From Kiritimatiellia bacterium (GTDB lineage Bacteria; Verrucomicrobiota; Kiritimatiellia; RFP12; UBA1067), in assembly GCA_017999015.1 (NCBI GenBank), contig JAGOBZ010000222.1, positions 1 to 5,543 of the forward strand: a stretch of 5,543 bases of DNA. The letters are read 5' to 3'. This document shows positions 1-5,543 of the stretch, piece by piece (within the stretch, counting starts at the first letter, position 1; the number at the start of each line of letters is the position of its first letter). The position numbers were made by a program, and so were the translations under genes. The notes beneath the pieces are model-generated. The model had not been told where the DNA came from. It searched no databases and saw only the letters and a program-made list of their open reading frames with translations.

Positions 1-728
1 ACATGACGACCTCCGATATTCGCGAGGCCGGCCGAAGCCTGTGGCTGAATGTGCCGTTTCTGGTGACGGGATTTATCTCGTTTGCCATCGGGACGGCGCT
101 GTACACCTTTTATTGGAGCCAGCCGGAACGGTTGCCGGTGACGATGCCCAAAGCCGATTCGGTGCTGCCGTTGTTTATGGCGAACGATCTGCCGGCGGGA
201 GCTGCCGGGATCATCCTGGCGGGTCTGTTTGCCGCCACCATCACGAGTTTGGCCGCGAACATCAATTCCTCGGCCACGGCGCTGACAAGTGACTGGTTTG
301 TGCGTCTGAGGCAGGGGGCGGGCGACCGCGCGCAGGTCCGTTTCGCGCAGGCTTGCACCGTTGCGGTGGGGCTGGCTGGCATGGCCGGCGCGCTGGTGCT
401 GGCGAATGTGGACATCCGTTCGGTGTATGACCAGTTCCTGACGTTCATCGGCATCCTGACGAGCGGTCTCGCCTGCCTGTTCATGCTCGGCATTTTCACG
501 CGGCGCGTCGGTGCGGCTGCGGCGCTGACCGGACTTGTTGCGAACTACGCGGTGTGTATCGGGCTGGACCGGACGCACTTGGCTTGGAAGCCGCACCTGT
601 TGCTTTACGGGGCGATCGGCATAGCGACCTGCCTCGTGACGGCACTGGCGGTGAGCGCGGTCTTTCCGAATCGCAAGAAAGGCGTCGAGTCGCTGACGTG
701 GAAACGCGGGATACGCGCGAAAGCATAA
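1..728 (+). CDS. Sodium:solute symporter (SSS family), C-terminal half, 5' truncated by window
   Basis: This is an inner-membrane Na+-coupled importer of the SSS family, of which about 241 residues are visible; full members run to roughly 500, so the N-terminal half lies before the window. The frame is open from the first bases, and the ATG at base 3 is probably an internal Met in the loop 'MTTSDIREAGRSLWLN', a pattern normal in mid-protein for this family. About six hydrophobic segments can be seen, near visible residues 16-36, 61-82, 116-137, 145-165, 170-187 and 196-220. The segment with 'AATITSLAANINSSAT' followed by 'LTSDWF' is the Ser/Thr-rich helix that in SSS proteins carries sodium ligands. 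The C-terminus is short and basic. The family is well supported but the substrate is not. A sialidase-like gene and a lyase-family gene nearby suggest sialic acid or a relative, by inference. It ends 65 bases before the aminotransferase gene and is probably co-transcribed with it. Confidence 0.9.
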   Translation, partial: MTTSDIREAGRSLWLNVPFLVTGFISFAIGTALYTFYWSQPERLPVTMPKADSVLPLFMANDLPAGAAGIILAGLFAATITSLAANINSSATALTSDWFVRLRQGAGDRAQVRFAQACTVAVGLAGMAGALVLANVDIRSVYDQFLTFIGILTSGLACLFMLGIFTRRVGAAAALTGLVANYAVCIGLDRTHLAWKPHLLLYGAIGIATCLVTALAVSAVFPNRKKGVESLTWKRGIRAKA

Positions 729-784
729 AGGCGCACGGGCAGGACGCTCTGGCAATTTGTGTAACTTTTAGCAGGACGATGAGA

Positions 785-788
785 GGAG
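785..788 (+). promoter_or_regulatory. Ribosome binding site that fixes the aminotransferase start
   Basis: GGAG, within GAGAGGAG at 781-788, lies five bases before the ATG at 794. The in-frame ATG at 779 overlaps this purine run and has no comparable site upstream, so 794 is the better start. Confidence 0.65.
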
Positions 789-793
789 CAGGC

Positions 794-2137
794 ATGGCAC
801 AGGAATGGCTGGACGATCAGCAAGAGGGATCACGGACGCAGGCGCTTTACCGGCACGCCCGGCAACGCATTCCGGGCGGCGTACAACTGTTGAGCAAACA
901 GCCGGAAATGATGGCCCCGGGCCAGTGGCCCGCCTATTTCAGCGAGGCGCGCGGCTGCGAAACATGGGATCTGGACGGTCGCCATTATTATGATTTTTCC
1001 ACCAACGGCATCGGCTCGTGCCTGCTCGGATTTTGTGACCCGGATGTGACCGATGCCGTGCAACGCCGCATCCATTTGGGCAGCATGTGCTCGCTCAACG
1101 CCCCGGAAGAGGTTGAATTGGCGGACCTGCTCTGTGAGATCCATCCGTGGGCCGAACAAGTCCGGTTTGCCCGCTGCGGCGGCGAAGCGTGCGCCATGGC
1201 CGTGCGCATCGCGCGGGCTACGACGGATCGCTCGGTGGTGGCCGTCTGCGGCTACAGCGGCTGGCAGGATTGGTATCTGGCGGCCAATCTGGGCGATACC
1301 GACGCCTTGCGCGGCCATCTTCTGCCGGGACTAGATCCTTTGGGCGTGCCGCGTGAACTCCGCGGCACGACGGTGCCCTTTGTTTACAACCGGCGGGATG
1401 AGTTTGATGCCCTTGTCGCACAGCATGGCGACCGGTTGGCCGCCGTGATCATGGAGCCGTGCCGCAACCATGATCCCGATCCGGGCTTCCTCGAGCACGT
1501 CCGTGACGAGGCGCGCCGCGTGGGGGCCCTGCTGATCTTCGATGAGATCACCATCGGATGGCGCATGCACACCGGCGGGGTTCATCTGAAGTACGGCGTC
1601 ATGCCCGACCTGGCCGTGTTCGCGAAAGCGCTGGGCAACGGCCATCCGATCGCGGCGGTGATCGGCACCGCTGCCGCCATGTCCGGCGCGCACGGCTCTT
1701 TCATCAGCAGCACGTATTGGACGGAAAGTGTCGGGTTCGTGGCCGCGCTGGCCACCTTGCGCAAGCTGAATACCGTGGATGTCCCCGGCCACGTCGCGCG
1801 GCTCGGCAGGCGTGTGCAGCAGTGCTGGATAGACAGCGCGCGCCGCTACGCGTTGCCGGTGCGCGTTGGCGGATATCCGTGCCTGGCGCATTTCCGTTTT
1901 GACCATCCGCAGGCGGATGCGTTGCGGACGCTCTACACCCAGGAAATGCTCGCCTTAGGGTTTCTGGCAGGAGCGGGACTCTATCCGACATGGGCGCACA
2001 CCGATGCCATTGTCGACCGCTATGCGGAGGCGATTGACAGGGTTTTCTTCGAGGTGTCGCAGGCGCTGGCCCGCGGGGATGTCGTGAGCCGTCTGCGCGG
2101 TCCTGTCGCGCACAGCGGCTTCAAGCGGCTGCTGTGA
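794..2137 (+). CDS. Class III PLP-dependent aminotransferase, glutamate-1-semialdehyde aminomutase-like
   Basis: A 447-residue cytoplasmic fold-type I PLP enzyme, the usual length for class III aminotransferases and GSA aminomutases. Seen in order: an N-terminal arm with 'RHARQRIPGGVQLLSKQPEM' (20-39), the glycine-rich phosphate-binding motif GGEA (129-132), an aromatic cofactor-stacking region 'CGYSGWQDWY' (152-161), 'IMEPCRNHDPDPGFLE' (219-234), DEITIGWR with D250 as the likely PLP-pyridine aspartate, 'FAKALGNGHPIAAVIG' with K278 as the Schiff-base lysine, and 'STYWTE' (306-311). All key PLP residues are present, so it should be active. It is not a convincing heme-pathway HemL: the motif around 152-161 differs from that of HemL and the neighbours are sugar genes. 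Family knowledge allows either amino transfer between substrates or an internal 1,2-amino shift. The acceptor is unknown; an amino- or keto-sugar derivative is a guess from context. The frame is open upstream to 554 inside the symporter gene, but that start lacks support. Confidence 0.88.
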   Translation: MAQEWLDDQQEGSRTQALYRHARQRIPGGVQLLSKQPEMMAPGQWPAYFSEARGCETWDLDGRHYYDFSTNGIGSCLLGFCDPDVTDAVQRRIHLGSMCSLNAPEEVELADLLCEIHPWAEQVRFARCGGEACAMAVRIARATTDRSVVAVCGYSGWQDWYLAANLGDTDALRGHLLPGLDPLGVPRELRGTTVPFVYNRRDEFDALVAQHGDRLAAVIMEPCRNHDPDPGFLEHVRDEARRVGALLIFDEITIGWRMHTGGVHLKYGVMPDLAVFAKALGNGHPIAAVIGTAAAMSGAHGSFISSTYWTESVGFVAALATLRKLNTVDVPGHVARLGRRVQQCWIDSARRYALPVRVGGYPCLAHFRFDHPQADALRTLYTQEMLALGFLAGAGLYPTWAHTDAIVDRYAEAIDRVFFEVSQALARGDVVSRLRGPVAHSGFKRLL

Positions 2138-2160
2138 GCGAAACGCGGGGCTTTGCGCCG

Positions 2161-3078
2161 CTACTGTTTGCGCCAGGCAAGCGGCTTCAGGCCGGTCGCG
2201 CGCTTGAAATGGGAGGAAAAGTGCTGGGAGGAGCAGAAGCCCAGATCCTGCGCGATACGCGTGATTGAGAGTCCCTTCACGCTCAGCCGGCGCTTGGCTT
2301 CCTCGATCCGGCAGGTCAGCAGAAAATGGTGGGGCGGCAGGCCGGTCACCGCTTTGAACTGGTTGATGAAGTGCGAGGGCGAGAGTGCGGCCTGCCGCGC
2401 CAGCGAGTCGATGTCGTAATGCTTCTCGGGCGCGCGGCGCAGGGTGTCGATGATCGCGCCGATCCGGTCGGCGTGTGAAACCGGAGGACCGTGCCTAGAA
2501 ATCTCCAGCAGGCCGGTGACCAGCCGCATGCCGATGGCCGTCATGCAGAGCGTGCGGTAACGCCCCTGCAGCGAGTCATACGCGTGAAAGAGTTCGGCGA
2601 ACTCATGCTTGACCAGCGAGGTGTTCGCGGCGAGATGCGCAGGCAGCGCATGCAGCCGTCTGCGGATCTCCGCGCTCTCGGCTTTCGTGAAGCGCAGCAG
2701 CGTGTGCTTCGGGCTTTCGGTGCGGATCAGCATGCCGTAGAGCACCGTGCCTTTCGGATAATCCAACAGCCGGTGCGCATCCGCGGGACGGTTGAAAAAG
2801 AGACCGTCCGCCAGCACCGTGTGCTGGGCGCCGTTGTTTTCCAGGACCAGCGAGCCGCGCAGGCAAAGGCCGATCTCGAAACAGCCCCTGTGGCAGTGCG
2901 GTTCGACCGGTGCCAGACGCTGCGTGTGGCGGATAAAATAGAGGATGGGGATATCCGGGATGCCGATCTTGGCCAGATCGAAGGCCCGGTAGTTCGGCAG
3001 GTCGCCGCAGCGCATTCTGGAGTTCTTGATGGTCATGTCACGCGCATCTCGTATCGGAAAAGGCAGGGGGCGTCGCAC
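2161..3078 (-). CDS. AraC-family transcriptional regulator with cupin-type sensor domain
   Basis: A 305-residue DNA-binding regulator. The N-terminal part (about 40-115) is an AraC-type cupin ligand-binding domain, with 'PHCHRGCFEIGLCLRGSL' at 60-77 (the histidines and E68 are typical). The C-terminal part (about 205-303) holds the two AraC helix-turn-helix units: 'IDSLARQAALSPSHFINQFK' near 223-242, and 'ITRIAQDLGFCSSQHFSSHF' near 272-291 followed by KRATGLKP. Both recognition units look intact. The start is uncertain. The GTG at 3078 is given because GGAG lies nine bases upstream; ATG at 3036 (residue 15) and ATG at 3015 (residue 22) lack a clear ribosome site but leave the domain whole, and the first 14 residues are Arg/Pro-rich and not domain-like. 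The gene is convergent with the aminotransferase (23-base gap) and divergent from the sialidase-lyase unit. A local activator of one or both plus-strand units, responding to the sugar taken up, is an inference. Confidence 0.9.
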   Translation of the reverse strand: MRRPLPFPIRDARDMTIKNSRMRCGDLPNYRAFDLAKIGIPDIPILYFIRHTQRLAPVEPHCHRGCFEIGLCLRGSLVLENNGAQHTVLADGLFFNRPADAHRLLDYPKGTVLYGMLIRTESPKHTLLRFTKAESAEIRRRLHALPAHLAANTSLVKHEFAELFHAYDSLQGRYRTLCMTAIGMRLVTGLLEISRHGPPVSHADRIGAIIDTLRRAPEKHYDIDSLARQAALSPSHFINQFKAVTGLPPHHFLLTCRIEEAKRRLSVKGLSITRIAQDLGFCSSQHFSSHFKRATGLKPLAWRKQ

Positions 3079-3087
3079 GTCGCATCA

Positions 3088-3091
3088 CTCC
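3088..3091 (-). promoter_or_regulatory. Putative ribosome binding site for the GTG start of the AraC gene
   Basis: On the minus strand GGAG lies nine bases before the GTG at 3078. It is the only purine-rich site at a usable distance from any of the three candidate starts. Confidence 0.4.
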
Positions 3092-3121
3092 GCACCATGT
3101 GTTGCTCTTCAACTCTTTTTC

Positions 3122-3150
3122 AGTATGAATCATCATTTCTCTGAAAACAA
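3122..3150 (-). promoter_or_regulatory. Possible sigma70-type promoter of the AraC gene
   Basis: On the minus strand TTGTTT (plus-strand 3145-3150) and CATACT (3122-3127) are separated by exactly 17 bases. The first matches the TTG of a -35 box and the second matches TATAAT at four of six positions. It lies in AT-richer DNA upstream of the gene and would give a leader of about 37 bases to the GTG at 3078. The match is moderate and could arise by chance. Confidence 0.3.
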
Positions 3151-3248
3151 GGGGTTTGTGTGTGTGAAGGAGGATTTAGGATTTAGGAGTTTTAATACCT
3201 CGGAGACAAGGAGATGATAAGCATCAAAAAAAAGGGGGCTTCACTTGT

Positions 3249-3265
3249 GTCTTCACGATGAAGAC
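3249..3265. repeat. Inverted repeat, 7-bp arms, 3-base loop
   Basis: GTCTTCA and TGAAGAC are separated by CGA, a perfect seven-pair stem. It is not followed by a T run, so it does not look like an intrinsic terminator. Confidence 0.6.
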
Positions 3266-3306
3266 GCCAATTCCCGCGCTCAGATCGAGACTGGCTAGCA
3301 GCTCAA

Positions 3307-3318
3307 GTTCCATGGAAC
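3307..3318. repeat. Perfect 12-bp palindrome GTTCCATGGAAC
   Basis: A self-complementary 12-mer with no spacer. It could be a site for a dimeric DNA-binding protein or part of a repeat element; no known operator consensus is recognised. It is about 240 bases upstream of the AraC start. Confidence 0.6.
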
Positions 3319-3363
3319 GTCCTGCTTCTGTCTCCCAATCGAATAGGGTCTTGCAGCCGGTAG

Positions 3364-3384
3364 GGCGGTCTCGCCGAGACCGCC
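3364..3384. repeat. Inverted repeat, 9-bp GC-rich arms, 3-base loop
   Basis: Arms GGCGGTCTC and GAGACCGCC enclose GCC, a perfect nine-pair stem. The design (GC-rich arms, tiny loop, no T run) resembles dispersed intergenic palindromes of the REP type rather than a terminator. Confidence 0.7.
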
Positions 3385-3440
3385 GCAGAAGCGGGCCGCG
3401 ATCATGTGTTTCCAGTGAAAAAGATACGCAAGACCGGGGG

Positions 3441-3460
3441 CGCGGACGGCCCCGTCCGCG
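3441..3460. repeat. Inverted repeat, 9-bp GC-rich arms, 2-base centre
   Basis: Arms CGCGGACGG and CCGTCCGCG flank CC. It has the same design as the repeat at 3364-3384 but a different arm sequence, and no T run follows. Confidence 0.7.
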
Positions 3461-3663
3461 GGAAAGGCTGGCAACCGGTTCAACCGTCGGCGTTTAGAGT
3501 TGGCGAGATACGGGAGGGCATTTGTCCCGATGGATGTAAAACACAACAAAAATAGAATTCTCGTTTTGTGACTGTTTTAAATGGCCTGAAGGGGTAAGAT
3601 GGTGTTGATCACTGGGCAGGGTTTTGTCGCCGGATCATCAGGTCTCAAACCAGGAGAGCGTCC

Positions 3664-3841
3664 ATGAAAGTGAATAAAGGGTGGGTGTTGCGTCTGGCCG
3701 TTGCCGGTTTCGTGCTGTCCGGATGGCGGGCGGCGGCGGCGGAATCCTCTCAAGCCGTCGTCGGTTTACTTCTCGGGATCGGGCGCGCTGAACGTGCTGT
3801 ACGGGCCGGCGCACTCCGGAACCATTCTGTCCATCCGGTGA
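3664..3841 (+). pseudogene. Remnant of a secreted-protein gene: signal peptide plus out-of-frame tail
   Basis: The ATG at 3664 has a good ribosome site (AGGAG, 3652-3656, seven bases away) and encodes a textbook signal peptide: basic start MKVNKGWVLR, hydrophobic LAVAGFVLSGW, then AAAA-ES as a likely cleavage point near residue 26. After about residue 28 the frame stops looking like protein (Arg/Gly-rich, no domain), although it stays open to 3912 and overlaps the sialidase start by 14 bases. The next frame reads coherently from about 3755, 'YFSGSGALNVLYGPAHSGT' then ILSIR, and stops at TGA 3839-3841. I infer that a gene for an exported protein lost its middle and the two ends are now joined out of frame. 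The family is not recognised. The alternative is a genuine 82-residue secreted peptide (3664-3912). Its intact start may still feed transcription and translation into the sialidase gene 57 bases on. Confidence 0.4.
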
Positions 3842-3898
3842 GGGACGGAGGCGTAAAGCGAATGGCGGCAGGTTGTCAAAAGATCCAGGGAGACGAGT

Positions 3899-5485
3899 AT
3901 GCGAAAGAGTGAGGGCATCACAAACCTTGCGCGGATGGGATTGGCCGTCGCGCTGCTGATAGCCGTCGGCGCACGTGCGCAGAGCGTCCCGGCGCGTGTG
4001 TTGGAGCTACCGCCATCCAAGAGTAACCCGCGCAACAGCGAGGGCTCATTCGCAACGCTCAAGGATGGGCGCATCCTGTTTGTCTACACGTATTTCACGG
4101 GCGGCGGGGGCGATCACGACTCTGCCCATTTGGCTGGACGGTACTCTGCGGATGGTGGTCGGACCTGGACGGCGGAGGACAGCATCTTCGTGACGAACGA
4201 AGGCGGCATGAACGTGATGTCGGTGAGTCTGTTGCGCCTCAAGAGTGAAGCGCTCGCTCTGTTCTACCTGCTCAAAAACAGCGAGCGCGACTGTCGTCCG
4301 GTGATGCGGCTTTCGCGCGATGAGGGCGCGACCTGGAGCGAGCCGGTGATGTGCGTGACAGACGAGGTCGGTTACTATGTGCTGAACAATGATCGTGCGA
4401 TCCAGCTCGCAAGCGGTCGCCTCGTGCTGCCGCTCTGCCTGCACACCGTGGAGGGGTCGGACAAGATGGATTGGCAGGGGCGCGTGCTTTGCTACCTCTC
4501 CGATGATAACGGCGCGACTTGGCGGCGCAGTCGGAGTGTGCACAAAGGGTTTGACACTCAGGGGCGTCGGGTCACCACGCAGGAGCCGGGCGTGGTGGAA
4601 CTGAAGGACGGGCGCGTGATGATGTTCATCCGCGCCAGCGGCGGCTGCCAGTACCTCTCGCACTCCTCGGACGGGGGCGACACGTGGAGCGCGCCCGTGC
4701 CTTCGGAGATCAAATCGCCTGTATCGCCGGCTTCGATCAAGCGCCTGCCCTCGACGGGCGACCTGCTGCTGGTCTGGAACGACCACGACAATATTCCGGG
4801 AAGCCTGAAAAACAAACGCGTGCCGCTGAGCACGGCGATCTCGAAAGACGACGGCAAGACGTGGCAAAACGTCAGGGTGTTGGAAGGCAATCCGCGCGGA
4901 CACTACTGCTACATCGCGATCCATCCGGTGCAGGACGCGGTTCTGCTCGGCTACTGCGCGATGTCCGGTCTGGGCCATTCGCGCGTCACGCGCGTGCCGG
5001 TCGCGTGGCTGTACGCGCCGCCGCCGGGGGAGAAGGACAAACCCGTTCCTCCGCTATTCGATCAGGCGGCCAAGGGGCCGTTCGAGCGGCTCGAGTCCCG
5101 GCTGGGCGTGTGGGCCGCCGAGGCCGGCCACGCGGAGGTCTATGTGTACGCGCGCGGCAAGGGCATGCGACTCCAAGGCGGCGTGGACCAGCAGGTGACA
5201 CTGACGCTGGCGCAGCCTGTCGCCTGTGAGGCGCTGAAGCTGGGGGTTGAGCGGTTTACTTCGCAGTCGCCTTATGCTTTGGTGCTGGAGGCCAAGGTCG
5301 GCGGAAACTGGCAAAAGGTCTGGGAGCAGGGCGAGAAGACGCCGGTCGGCGGCGCACAGGCCATCGCCGGCACCTCTTACAAGAGCGTGACGTCGTCTCA
5401 GTTCCGCTTCCGCTGCACGTCTAAGCTAGGTGCGATTATTGTCGATATGCCGGACGCTGTTTTCAACGGGTTTTTCAACGATTGA
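3899..5485 (+). CDS. Secreted Asp-box (BNR) sialidase-like protein
   Basis: A 528-residue exported protein with a six-bladed-propeller sialidase signature. Residues 1-28 form a signal peptide (hydrophobic LAVALLIAVGA, cleavage likely near ARA-QS). Five full Asp-boxes, S-x-D-x-G-x-T-W, start at 83, 139, 201, 256 and 315. Candidate active-site residues by position in the family are R45 in 'NPRNSEGSF', D72/D74 in 'GDHDSAH', R166 in 'NNDRAIQL', E229 in 'QEPGVVELKDGR', R245 in 'FIRASGG', and R333 with Y336/Y338 in 'PRGHYCYIAI'. The usual N-terminal F/Y-R-I-P motif of GH33 is absent. About 130 C-terminal residues (395-528), probably beta-rich, follow the propeller and may be an accessory or carbohydrate-binding domain; I cannot name it. 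The likely role is release of a terminal acidic sugar outside the cytoplasm, but the substrate is unproven. The start is set by AGGGAG (3887-3892), six bases before ATG. The lyase-family gene begins 10 bases after its stop, so they form an operon. Confidence 0.85.
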   Translation: MRKSEGITNLARMGLAVALLIAVGARAQSVPARVLELPPSKSNPRNSEGSFATLKDGRILFVYTYFTGGGGDHDSAHLAGRYSADGGRTWTAEDSIFVTNEGGMNVMSVSLLRLKSEALALFYLLKNSERDCRPVMRLSRDEGATWSEPVMCVTDEVGYYVLNNDRAIQLASGRLVLPLCLHTVEGSDKMDWQGRVLCYLSDDNGATWRRSRSVHKGFDTQGRRVTTQEPGVVELKDGRVMMFIRASGGCQYLSHSSDGGDTWSAPVPSEIKSPVSPASIKRLPSTGDLLLVWNDHDNIPGSLKNKRVPLSTAISKDDGKTWQNVRVLEGNPRGHYCYIAIHPVQDAVLLGYCAMSGLGHSRVTRVPVAWLYAPPPGEKDKPVPPLFDQAAKGPFERLESRLGVWAAEAGHAEVYVYARGKGMRLQGGVDQQVTLTLAQPVACEALKLGVERFTSQSPYALVLEAKVGGNWQKVWEQGEKTPVGGAQAIAGTSYKSVTSSQFRFRCTSKLGAIIVDMPDAVFNGFFND

Positions 5486-5495
5486 AGGGACCGTC

Positions 5496-5543
5496 ATGCG
5501 GAAAAAAGTGTATTCGGCGTCAGTCACGCCGCTGGCGGAGGAC
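5496..5543 (+). CDS. Dihydrodipicolinate synthase/N-acetylneuraminate lyase family, N-terminus only (3' truncated by window)
   Basis: Only 16 codons are visible: MRKKVYSASVTPLAED. The pattern K-x-x-x-A-x-V-T-P-L/F at the N-terminus is the first beta-strand motif of class I pyruvate aldolases (DapA/NanA type), which are about 300 residues long and use a Schiff-base lysine further on, outside the window. A ribosome site AAGGGA (5485-5490) overlaps the sialidase stop codon and sits five bases before ATG, so the two genes are tightly coupled. Next to a sialidase-like gene, an N-acetylneuraminate lyase role (splitting sialic acid to N-acetylmannosamine and pyruvate) is more likely than lysine biosynthesis, but 16 residues cannot separate the subfamilies. 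Confidence 0.65.
   Translation, partial: MRKKVYSASVTPLAED

Larger units (their letters stand above)
3079..3663. other. Gene-free region between divergent units, rich in small inverted repeats
   Basis: No convincing gene lies in these 585 bases. The left third (about 3100-3240) is AT-richer and holds the candidate AraC promoter, a two-copy heptamer repeat at 3172-3188 and an A8G5 run at 3226-3238. The middle (3249-3460) holds four compact inverted repeats, listed separately. The right part (about 3535-3600) is AT-richer again and precedes the ribosome site of the remnant gene; I could not find a convincing plus-strand promoter there. Open frames across the middle (plus 3258-3497, minus 3295-3549) are Arg/Ser-rich or low complexity and change with the palindromes, so I do not call them genes. 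Confidence 0.6.

Noticed and set aside
554..793. Upstream in-frame extension of the aminotransferase
   Set aside because: It overlaps the symporter's well-supported last transmembrane segments in another frame and has no domain content; the ribosome site at 785-788 supports the start at 794.
2138..2160. Possible bidirectional terminator between the convergent genes
   Set aside because: GCGAAA and TTTGCGC can pair only with a bulge (3+3 pairs) around a GC-rich loop, and there is no T run on either side.
2491..3144. 217-codon plus-strand ORF opposite the AraC gene
   Set aside because: The minus strand encodes complete AraC domains; the plus frame is a GC-rich shadow without domain features.
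3214..3261. 15-codon plus-strand ORF MISIKKKGASLVSSR and a shifted reading resembling a pseudopilin KKGGFT start
   Set aside because: Too short, depends on the A8G5 run, and no hydrophobic pilin helix follows in any frame.
3258..3497. 79-codon plus-strand ORF
   Set aside because: Ser/Arg-rich, no ribosome site, and it runs through the inverted repeats; its composition follows the palindromes rather than a protein.
3295..3549. 84-codon minus-strand ORF
   Set aside because: No ribosome site or recognisable domain, and it crosses two palindromes; it probably arises from the repeat-like DNA.
3540..3606. Plus-strand promoter candidates upstream of the remnant gene (TTGTGA or TTTAAA with TAAGAT)
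   Set aside because: Spacings of 23 or 13 bases are outside the usual 16-19 range.
4046..4978. 310-codon minus-strand ORF opposite the sialidase
   Set aside because: It is the antisense shadow of a gene with five intact Asp-boxes; His/Arg-rich with no family match.

Overview
The window is GC-rich bacterial DNA holding a catabolic gene neighbourhood that looks devoted to sialic acid or a related nonulosonate-type sugar. From left to right it has: the C-terminal half of a sodium:solute symporter (+), a class III PLP-dependent aminotransferase of the glutamate-1-semialdehyde aminomutase type (+), a convergent AraC-family regulator (-), a gene-free stretch of about 585 bases rich in small inverted repeats, a broken remnant of a secreted-protein gene (+), a secreted Asp-box (BNR) sialidase-like protein (+), and the first 16 codons of a dihydrodipicolinate synthase/N-acetylneuraminate lyase-family gene (+), cut by the window end.

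The parts fit one pathway by inference. The exported Asp-box enzyme would release an acidic sugar from glycans, the symporter would import it with Na+, and the lyase-family enzyme would split it to pyruvate and an aminosugar. The AraC protein would sense the sugar or a breakdown product. The aminotransferase is the odd member, because standard sialic-acid catabolism needs no class III aminotransferase. No substrate can be proved from sequence.

There appear to be two plus-strand transcription units, symporter-aminotransferase and remnant-sialidase-lyase. The AraC gene sits between them, convergent with the first and divergent from the second. Its start faces the inverted-repeat region.

The organism cannot be named. 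The style (SSS symporter, BNR sialidase and lyase-family gene together, GC-rich with repeat-studded AT-richer spacers) suggests a glycan-degrading member of the PVC group (Kiritimatiellota, Lentisphaerota, Verrucomicrobiota or Planctomycetota). This is an inference from gene style, not a marker-based assignment. I see no tRNA, rRNA, CRISPR array, transposase, toxin-antitoxin or defence genes. The least explained parts are the cluster of inverted repeats at 3249-3460 and the collapsed secreted-protein gene at 3664-3841.
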